Of a DNA stretch of 64,000 bases, positions 56,564 through 64,000 are shown piece after piece. The notes below the pieces were generated by a model, which saw nothing but the letters and a program-made list of their open reading frames with translations, was not told the DNA's origin and ran no database searches. Every line of letters begins with the position of its first letter. The stretch's first letter is position 1. The DNA comes from Azolla caroliniana (taxonomy: Eukaryota; Polypodiophyta): assembly GCA_043228905.1 (NCBI GenBank), contig JBHGNT010000021.1, positions 10,540,001 through 10,604,000 of the forward strand. The letters run 5' to 3'. The translations under genes were made by a program, and so were the position numbers.

Positions 56564-57724
56564 GAGTACTTCTCCGATGAATTCACCTCCTACCTCCAAA
56601 GTGAAGGCATTCGGACACACACCCCAACAAAATGAAGTCGCCGAAAGAAAGAATCGGCAAATACTCGAGGTAGTACGGGCCATGTTACATGAGAAGCACA
56701 TGTCAAACTTCTAATGGGCTGACCCGGCATCCATGGCCATCTATCTCATGAACCGGTGCACCACTAATGGAGTGCATGAGATAGCTCCATACAAGCTCCT
56801 CATACAAACACATTTTTGAAGAGAGTTTGATTACAATGAGGCTTAGTGGGCCACAAGAACCCCCGCGCGACCCAAGCACATCGCGGCCAAGTCTGCACTT
56901 GGACAAAGGCAAAGGTAAGATGGCCAAATATGAAGTCAACCCTGGAGCAAAGAAGGTGCTCACATTGGCGAGCGAAAAACTTCGACGATCATCTAGAGCG
57001 AAATACGTGTCACTCGGCTCAACTACAACGAGTACATGGCCCATCACTATGCCTTCGCGATGAAGGTAGCGGACGAACAAGAGCCCAAGAGCTCCATCGA
57101 AGCGGCTCGTAACCCACGATGGGTGGAAGTAGTCGACCTTCACCCACACACTACAAGCCTTCATCACCGGCTTGATGGGGAGGAACCGAGATTGCCACGG
57201 CGAAGAAAGTCGAAGGCCGGATAGAAGCACATGAAGGCAATGAAAGCCAAAGCGGATGTCGGACACCTCACACTTGAGCTTGAGGGGGCGTGTTGAGAGA
57301 TCAAGCTCAACTTAGTTTAGTTATTTAGTCAACCATGTAACTTCGTAGTTACCTAGATAGAATCTAGTTAGGAGTGTTGACTATAACACCTTAAATAGGT
57401 CCTTGTACTTAAGTGGGATATTCTAGATCCCCCACTCCTAAGTACATTTAATATAGGACTTACACCTTAGTACCTATATTCTACTCACACATGTGTACCT
57501 TTGCACATGAGATGTATATATACCTCATTGTGGATATTTTTGTATTCGATGATGATGATGCTAATTAAATATAGAGTTAATCATCCCCCATCTTGTGTTG
57601 TTCATAAGTGTTAACTTCCTCTCTCTCTCTTCCTCTCACACACATATCACTTAATCTTCCGCTTATCAACTAATCACATAATTAGGTACTAATTAACCCT
57701 TGCTTAATTACCTAATTCTAAACA
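56564..57724 (+). mobile_element. copia-5, 3' part (mid-integrase to 3' LTR)
   Basis: Resumes integrase with EYFSDEFTSYLQSEGIR directly after the copia-4 LTR, then QQNEVAERKNRQILEVVRAM (catalytic Glu) and AIYLMNRCTTNGVHE. Most of RT and RNase H are deleted: only a short linker (about 56890-57060, with EKLRRSSRAKYV) and the region before the polypurine tract (GGGGGCG, 57284-57290) remain. It ends with the 3' LTR. It is the second half of the element at 42369-44720. Confidence 0.87.
57291..57724 (+). repeat. copia-5 3' LTR
   Basis: 434 bp, TGTTGAGAGATCAAGCTC...AATTCTAAACA. The pair with 44296-44720 (inverted) is close throughout, as expected of LTRs of one element. Confidence 0.9.
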
Positions 57725-58296
57725 GATTTCCTCCGAGCATCTTCAGTCTAGATTGCGCTAGTGACTTCGGAGTACTTCCCGGTTGCAGTCGACGCATTGC
57801 ACATGGTTGTGACGAAAGTTTCTCACGAAGGGGGGAGACTACTCATAAAAAGCATCGCTCTTAGTTCATCCTCAATGGTCGTCCCGTGAGCGGAGATTTG
57901 GGAACTTAGGCTTTTGTACTTGTTGAGATGTGCCTGGACCGAATCGGATTCTTTCATCCGAAGATTATAAAGGTGTTGAATCAAATATATCTTTGCAGCG
58001 GCTACCTTCTTCTCATAAGTGTTCGAGAGTGTCTTCCATAGTTGGAAGATCGTCAGACACGATTGCACAGTGAAGTACACTAACTCTGACAAGTGCATCT
58101 GAATGGTGGCTTAGACGATTCTATCAAGTTTCGTCCAGTCATTCAGCTTGATTCCTTCTAGAGGGGTTTCTTACTCGATCGGATCTATCTGACCCTTGAC
58201 TATTACATAGTCTTGCATCTGCTCCTTCTAGAAGTTGAAGTTCGATCCATCAAACTACCTTAGACTCATTTCTGATGAGCCTGATGTTGATGCCAT
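57725..58296 (-). pseudogene. copia-6 gag N-terminus
   Basis: Starts MASTSGSSEMSLR at 58296, with stops soon after (FDGSNFNF, KEQMQDYVIVKGQIDPIE). The main part (58098-57823) reads LWKTLSNTYEKKVAAAKIYL, QHLYNLRMKESDSVQAHLNK and LRAMLFMSSLPPS. It ends EDARRKS at 57725, where copia-5's LTR begins. The next residues, FAKDFAND, are found at 44721 on the other strand. UBN2-type gag of the copia-6 lineage. Confidence 0.87.
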
Positions 58297-59159
58297 CTGT
58301 GTCGGCTTGTTAGACTCTATTCGTAGTTGACTACAAACGGTGGTGGGATGGAGCCGACCGGCTCACCCAATATCGTTTTAGTCGTATTCGAAGACAAGTC
58401 GAATCGGTTTCCCAAGTTGGATACGAATCTGTCGAATTGATTCTGATGCTTATTTCGAGATGTCGATCACAGATTTTGTGTCGATTATCCAAGCCAATCC
58501 TGCTTCAAATGACTACAACGATGAGAGGGATGGAGCTGACTGGTCCTCCTGAATGTCGTCTAGCTTAATGAAGCACTGATAGGAGTTGTTCCCTAGAGCG
58601 CAATTTGCTACAAGTGATTATGACGAGCAAATGAATAGTGTCGATCAACCTATTCGATTGTTGTCTAACCTGATGAAGCACAATTGAGGCAGAACTTGCT
58701 GAACGAACACTCACTCCGAGCGGCTACAATCGTAAGAGTAAAGTACAGCCAACTAGCTTACTTCAAGAGTAACACCGGGTCATTTGAAATGGGTAATATG
58801 TCTCATTTTAAGAACACTAATTCGAAAAAGGGCACAAAACCACGAAGTTTACAAAAAGACGTGACACATGCGCAAAGCTTTTCAAAAAATGTGTCAAAAT
58901 ATATTGAATTTCAACAGGACTACCACTTTGAGGCATAAGTAAAATGCCTAACAATATACATCGCCAAAATTACAAAAGAATGTACAACATGACTACCAGC
59001 TATAATTATACATATTTGTGATTTAACATCTTAAAGTAATTTACAAAGTTTCAGATCATTTAGTAAAACGATCCCAAGCTTGAACCAAATCAACATTTTA
59101 AGACATGTCTGATGGACTGGAAGAGCATTCTGACGTCTCATCCTCATCATCAGGGGCAA
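58297..59159. other. Interval with imperfect repeats, no gene
   Basis: Upstream side of copia-6 gag. It holds three imperfect units of about 130 bases with ATGAGAGGGATGGAGC-like and CTGATGAAGCAC-like blocks (58325-58690). This is perhaps decayed leader or LTR sequence of copia-6; no primer site was found. 58690-59159 shows nothing clear; it is the 3' side of the copy C transposase. Confidence 0.4.
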
Positions 59160-61771
59160 TCAATGCAGTATCTTCATCCAATTCCAAGCCAACATCTTTG
59201 TGGTTAGTCTCTGTATATTGTTTGATACCATATTTGGGATTTTCTCCTTTATTATCTTGATGGTGGCTTGTCTTAGATGGCCCGATTTTGTCAATGAGAA
59301 GTCGTATACTAGTATGTCAACACGGTCTAGTGCGAGAGTAGTTGTGCTTGGTATATTCTTTCTTCTTCTCTTTCTGGTTGAACATCCGACATCCTTAACC
59401 ATATCTAAAGAATGCTTTCCCGTAAATGCATCAGGTGAAGATGTCTGATACCAATGGACCACAATTGACTTTATCTTATTGCCTTCTTCATCCTTCACTA
59501 ATTCAATCATTTTTGCAATCCAAAATGGATGGCCCAAGTTATCATCCCCAGCTAATGATGCGACCAACATTCCAACTTGTAGTTCTTGCAAATTACCTTG
59601 CCATCTTGCCTCAACAATACGTGACTTTCTTGGTCCCACGTAAATATCTCTTTGTAGTGGTTGAACTAAATTATCAAGCTCTATATTATTCGATGGTTGA
59701 TGATGAGTTGGGGATATCATTGATGGCACCCCAATATTCCATGTGAATGGGTTATGGATTGGCCAAAATCCGGCGATGTAATTATCTAAACTGGTGCGTT
59801 GATGAGTAAAGAAGATCTCCCACCATTCAACATCCTCATCACCGGCGTACTTCTTGGTGCGATCAATATTCTTTTGTTTCTCTTCTAGACATCGCAACCA
59901 ATATGCCCTTTGTTCATCAATAGAACTATTGGGTGCCACATTTTTATGATAATCATATGGCATTTGTTGTGCACCATGCAATGGTGCATTTGGGATATGA
60001 AGTAGGAGCCTACAAACTTCTTGGGACTCCCATTGTGTACTAGATGAGTATTGTTTTGCAAACAACACCGTCATCTTGAGGTGGGCCAAGGTTTGTTTTA
60101 TGAGGAAGACATGGTTGAAACTTATATTATTAAGTGGTGCAAGCACCCTACATTTAGTCCCATCACCAGCCATGCAGAAACGTTTAAAGTCGTACACTTC
60201 ATTCAAGTGATGTACTTCAGGCTTTGGTGTATATGCTTCACTTATCAATTTTGATAGTGTGGTAAGCGTGAAAGCATTACAACGAGCTAGTTTCTTTGAG
60301 AACCTACTAAACATTTGATCTATGTGATCATGGGTATGACCAACTAATAAGAAGTTGACCTTTATCTTTTTAAATATGCCCCTCTCTACTAGCATGCTTA
60401 GATAACTGAAGACAGTTGAGTTTTTATTCTCTCTAGCTGTGTTGTCTAGTTGCACATATAGAACTGGCGGTACTATGCTTGACCATGATTGCAATACTCT
60501 GTGCATGACGGTGATAGTGAGATTAGGGTCGTTGTGGATATTAGGATAAGTTAAGATTACTTGTGGCCTTATTGTTTGACAATATGTCAAACACCATACT
60601 AGATGCATTTGCACGAGGCCATCATCTGCAATATCTTTTGGGAGTCGTTGGAAATGCGGCAAACAAGTCTTCTTTTGATCCATGCCATCAATAATCATGC
60701 ACATATACTTTCGGGAGATTGAAGCGCTTTTTGTCAGTGATGCATAGCCTTAGAATGTTCCAATGCTTGACTTTCACAATGTTCTTTTAATAGGTTCTTG
60801 TAATTCCTTATCTCTACATCTGATTTTCCACCCTTGGCCATACTTTTTAAACTTGCACATATTGAGCAGACTCCCATTCGTACCTTTCGTGGGATAACCA
60901 CATTGTTAAATTGTAACCTCCACAATCGATTAAAATGTCTATATTGTATGTAAGGTGCATCATCTACTGACATGTCGTCCTTGTATGATTGGTAAACTTC
61001 CCTTCGAGTAAAGTTATCTGACAAATGAAGTCTTCCTGTCGTAGGCATAATGTCGCACTGTTTTGAAAAATATACTTCCATCCACCTAATTGCGTGTTGC
61101 CCAATTTGACCCTTACATCTAGAACCATTTCGATCGAACGGTACCCACGATCCCTTCAGAAGACACTCTTGAACTCGTTGCAGCCACATATTTCCAATGC
61201 TATGAGCGATTTTAAAAGCTACTCGACAACACTTAGTATTTAGTCCAAGGAAATATTCAACCTACGTAGAATTAGGCCCGGTGTTGTGATCCATTTTAAG
61301 CTGCATATGCGAAAGAAGAAATGTGTCCTGCTCTTCCCCATTAAGCAACAAATATTTTTGTCGTGTTTCACGTAACCTCGACTTTCCATAAGTTGAAAGG
61401 CAGAGATTCGCACAACATGTTTTGTTCAAGTCGCAAAGAAGTTGACGAGCAGAACATAAAAAATTAAATCTCTTTTCACTAACTTGTTGAGGAATTCTTT
61501 TAAATGCAAGTGGTTTACTAATACTACTGTTATCTATAGAAGTATCGTCCGCTTCTAAGCTTACATGAAGAGGGCCATCAACAGGATCAATTGAAAAAAG
61601 AGAATTCAAGCTACTAGGAGCCTCACTTTTCTGTTTTTGACGCGAGCCTTTCGAATGTCTCTTGTAATCGTACTCTTCTATTGAGAAATACGAGTTGTTG
61701 GACAAAGAAAAGGGGGCAATAGAAAAAAAAGACATTCTACTTGTAGAAGAAGACATTCTCAAAACTATCAA
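59160..61771 (-). pseudogene. DUF7869-like transposase, copy C
   Basis: Best-preserved transposase, about 840 residues, with three lesions: a TAG near 61262, a TGA where copies A and B have Arg (HHREK; near 60734), and a 1-base frame change just after it. N-terminus: FSIEEYDYKRHSK (one repeat unit), a Cys-rich site CCANLCLSTYGKS and a DTFLLSHMQL region. Then CCRVAFKIAHSIGNMWLQRV, IGQHAIRWMEVYFSKQ, IMPTTGRLHLSDNFTRREVY and GVCSICASLKSMAKGG. The 514-codon frame (60704-59160) holds MIIDGMDQKKTCLPHFQRLP, YVQLDNTARENKNSTVFSYL, LLVGHTHDHIDQMFSRFSK and, C-terminal, RDIYVGPRKSRIVEARWQGN, HPFWIAKMIELV, IVVHWYQTS. It has no 4-bp duplication like A and B and is clearly diverged. No TIRs are found around it, and no methyltransferase-like gene follows. 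Confidence 0.8.
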
Positions 61772-62332
61772 GACAAACCCTGTGGCACTACCATCAAAGG
61801 GCTATATACCGAACTCCTCTATAAAAAAGATTAAGGAATGTTGAATCTTTACAATATAACTATTAGAACTAGACATGAGTTATTGGTTAGACTATAACAC
61901 TTTTTAGGAAGAGAAATTTCAAAAAAAATTAATTAAAAATTAATTTTTATTTTTAAAAAAAAACTTTTATGTATAATGAAGTTTCAAATTTTATTTTCAT
62001 TATCGCGACAAAGAATCCATCGAGCTCAGAGCACAGACTAATTTCAAGCACTCCAAAGCATTACCTCCGAAGCACTACCTCCGCCAGACATCATGAACAA
62101 GGGAAAGAAGATCACCAGGTTAGCAATATTCTTTACATTTTTTAAGATTCTAAAAGATTCCTTAAAGATTCCTTTTGACAATAAGCAATAATCCCCAAAT
62201 ATTTTGTTATGGAAACACACCATCAAATTAAAATGCACTTAAACTTCACTAGATGGTTAAGGAGAAGTCATGTCGAGTATTTTAAATTATTCATTAGGAG
62301 GGAATAAGCCCCTTCCCCTATTAGTATGTAAC
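61772..62332. other. Upstream region of copy C and junction to plastid DNA
   Basis: No gene. A minus-strand TATA-like GGTATATAG lies near 61805, about 35 bases before the copy C start. An A/T-rich tract follows at 61920-61970. The plastid-like sequence begins somewhere between 62230 and 62332; the exact junction cannot be set by eye. Confidence 0.45.
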
Positions 62333-62809
62333 CTAATATGCATCCTGCAACTCAAAAAAATTGGGTACAACGTAGTCTTTACGCAAAGGCCAGCCGATCC
62401 GGCTTTCAGGCATCAGTATACGCCTAAGACGTGGATGACACTGATAGATTATTCCTAACATGTCATAAGATTCCCGTTCCTGAAAGTCAGAACTTTTCCA
62501 AACCCGAAAAACCGAAGGAATTATAGGGTTTTCTCTTGGAACAAAGATCTTTGTACAAACCTCCTCAGGTTGATCCACCTCGTCTTGCATCTGCGTGAGG
62601 TGATACACGCTAACTAAAGGCCCCCCCGGTGTAGCGTCATATGCACATTGGGAACGTATGTAGTTGAAACCAAAAATGTATGGAGCAACAGCTATTGACA
62701 GCCACTCTTTATCTTTAACCTACGAAGTTTCGACACCTCTATAATCATAACCTAGGGGTCTATGAGGGAATCCGTGTTTGGTCAACCAAGCGGATAATCA
62801 ACCCTGCGT
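62333..62809 (-). pseudogene. ndhJ: Plastid NAD(P)H dehydrogenase subunit J, in a plastid-derived insertion
   Basis: 158 codons plus TAG, the usual length of NdhJ, a stromal-side subunit of the thylakoid NDH complex. The frame is unbroken by indels: [37 protein letters not shown] and [17 protein letters not shown]. The start codon is ACG (62809), as if needing C-to-U editing. Codon 4 is TGA where Arg is conserved (QGxLSAWL), and codon 30 (62722-62720) is TAG where Gln is conserved (ETxQxK). Both would be repaired by U-to-C editing. Its neighbour ndhK is in the normal plastid order and direction. It is probably a nuclear copy (NUPT) and not expressed. Confidence 0.88.
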
Positions 62810-63093
62810 CGTCTTGGTGTCAAACATTTTTGTCTCGGTAGTACTCATATCGATTAAAACCTCTCTTCTGTTTCTATACCCCAAAAAACTATTAACTCAT
62901 CAGCTTCCGATATTGATTATTCTGAAAGTTGACCTTTTACTATTATTGAATCTAACGAGACCAAAAAAGCATCTAACGAGGACTCTCTACCCCGATCATC
63001 TAGTTGTTGGTTGTATTCGCCAGTGTGAATGTTGGGTACTAAATGGAGGTGATGATTCATACCAAAGTACTTTTTTCGAGTAGAACTAGAAGC

Positions 63094-63687
63094 TCAATCC
63101 TTGTTCCTATAGTTATTCTCTCGAGCCACTTTTTTGTGAAGTTTGGTCACAGCATCAATAATAGCTTCGGGTCTAGGTGGACAACCCGGCAAATAAATAT
63201 CTACATGAATTAATTTATCTACCCCGCGAACAGTGTTGTAGGAATCTGTACTAAACATACCTCCTGTAATTGTGCAGGCTCCCATAGCAATTACGTATTT
63301 TGGTTCAGGCATCTATTCATATAACCTAACCAGGGATGGAGCCATTTTCCTAGTTATCGTACCGGCTGTCACGATGAGGTCAGCCTATCTGGGGCTGGAC
63401 CTGGGTACTAAGCCGTATCGGTCGAAGTCAAATCGCGAACCTATTAGTGAAGCAAACTCAATAAAACAGCAGCTAGTACCGTATAATAGTGGCCACAAAC
63501 TTGATAGTCTAAACCAATTTGAAGAGTCATTAATACTAGCTAAAAAAATTGAGTTTGACGCGCCCTGATCAGGTAACAAGGACTCTATTGAATAGATAAG
63601 GGAATTCTCAGGGGGTTTAACCTTGTCACTGCTTTTCCCATTCGAATATTCAGTAATTGAGACCGTTCCGATGCTCCTTTTCGCCAT
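63094..63687 (-). pseudogene. ndhK: Plastid NAD(P)H dehydrogenase subunit K, in a plastid-derived insertion
   Basis: NdhK carries the iron-sulfur cluster that passes electrons to plastoquinone in the thylakoid NDH complex. The sequence reads [19 protein letters not shown] at the chosen start (63687; an ATG at 63696 is also possible), [19 protein letters not shown] (two cluster Cys), [19 protein letters not shown] (third Cys) and [17 protein letters not shown] (fourth Cys). Two in-frame TAG codons, at 63387-63385 (PRxADL) and 63315-63313 (YExMPEP), sit exactly at conserved Gln. There is no frameshift. The start overlaps the end of ndhC, as in plastid genomes. 62810-63093 is the ndhJ-ndhK spacer. 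Confidence 0.9.
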
Positions 63688-63689
63688 GC
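63657..63689 (-). pseudogene. ndhC: C-terminal end of plastid ndhC
   Basis: Reading one frame off from ndhK, the sequence gives AWRKGASE, then CGG, TCT, CAA, against the normal NdhC end AWRKGALEWS-stop. CGG would become UGG (Trp) and CAA would become UAA (stop) after C-to-U editing. Upstream of 63689 the similarity ends, so the plastid insertion breaks here. Confidence 0.7.
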
Positions 63690-64000
63690 ACTGCATCGAA
63701 TTTTCGTTGAAAAAATAGGGTTTTGTAGATAGAAAATTGATGTCCCTCATCACCGTTTTCTCATCATTTCGATACTATTTTTAGTGTTTTGTATTTAATT
63801 TTTCTTTATTTTATTGCTTTCTCCATCGTTTTTGTTCAAATAGTATGGTCTTGTTCATAATTAACCTAAATAGGATGTTGTCTTAATTTCAATGACTCTC
63901 GTCAAAAAGTTCCTTCGTTTAAACTAAAGATTCAAACTCCAACAAAGCGAAATTCTGACTCTTTTGTCAAAGATGTCTCTAGAAGAACTCTATTTGACTC
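63690..64000. other. Nothing recognised
   Basis: AT-rich sequence beyond the plastid block, with no gene, LTR or repeat that I can identify. It is not the body of ndhC, which should lie here in a plastid genome. Confidence 0.5.

Noticed and set aside
62333-63687. Window end as part of a real plastid or mitochondrial genome
   Set aside because: ndhC is cut after its last codons, the flanks are unrelated, and the rest of the window is nuclear retrotransposons, so a nuclear plastid insertion is more likely.

Overview
This is land-plant nuclear DNA, almost all of it transposable elements nested in one another. Most coding regions are Ty1/copia or Ty3/gypsy genes of plant type, with tRNA-iMet primer sites (TGGTATCAGAGC) and TG...CA LTRs. 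At the right edge (about 62.3-63.69 kb) lies a block of plastid DNA (ndhJ-ndhK-end of ndhC). All four of its internal stop codons sit where a conserved Arg or Gln is expected, as in lineages with U-to-C plastid RNA editing. That points to a fern, lycophyte or hornwort rather than a seed plant; this is inference.

Layout. 1-2549: copia-1 pol remnant (-). 2550-7876: gypsy-1 (-), with integrase, an RNase H fragment and a long extra 3' coiled-coil gene. 7877-11565: copia-7 (-), its gag split by a solo LTR (9552-10669). 11566-13702: AT-rich copia-2 (+). 13703-19475: copia-3 (+) with both LTRs. 19476-26326: gypsy-2 (-), its protease split by another solo LTR. 26666-28351: last exon of an unrecognised gene plus an AGCTAATTAGCT-repeat intron. 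28356-39042: DNA transposon copy A. 39043-50516: pieces of copia-4, copia-5, copia-6 and the rest of the unrecognised gene, all inverted relative to their other halves. 50517-about 55470: transposon copy B. 55751-58296: the other halves of copia-4, copia-5 and copia-6. 59160-61771: a diverged third transposase, copy C. 62333-63689: plastid insertion.

The most interesting system is the DNA transposon of copies A and B. It has TIRs of about 35 bp (AACACGTTCGC...), makes a 4-bp target duplication, and encodes a DUF7869-like transposase with an N-terminal SIEEY repeat. Divergently, it carries a spliced gene with the C-terminal half of an N4/N6-type DNA methyltransferase fold, whose intron is packed with perfect palindromes of about 27 bp. 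A deletion derivative (32771-36918) with the same TIRs has jumped into copy A's transposase; copy B supplies the exact empty site.

The target duplication of copy A (TACA) is now split between the left side of A (28352) and the left side of B (50513, as TGTA). Three nested retrotransposons also change strand at the same two points. Re-inverting 39043-50516 restores copia-6 containing copia-5 containing copia-4 containing B, and restores the AGCTAATTAGCT intron around A. The sequence therefore records an inversion of about 11.5 kb between two inverted transposon copies, or an assembly error at the same repeats.

No gene here looks like an intact ordinary plant gene. The unrecognised gene with spliced exons at 47.1-50.0 kb and a last exon at 26.7 kb is the only candidate host locus, and it is broken.
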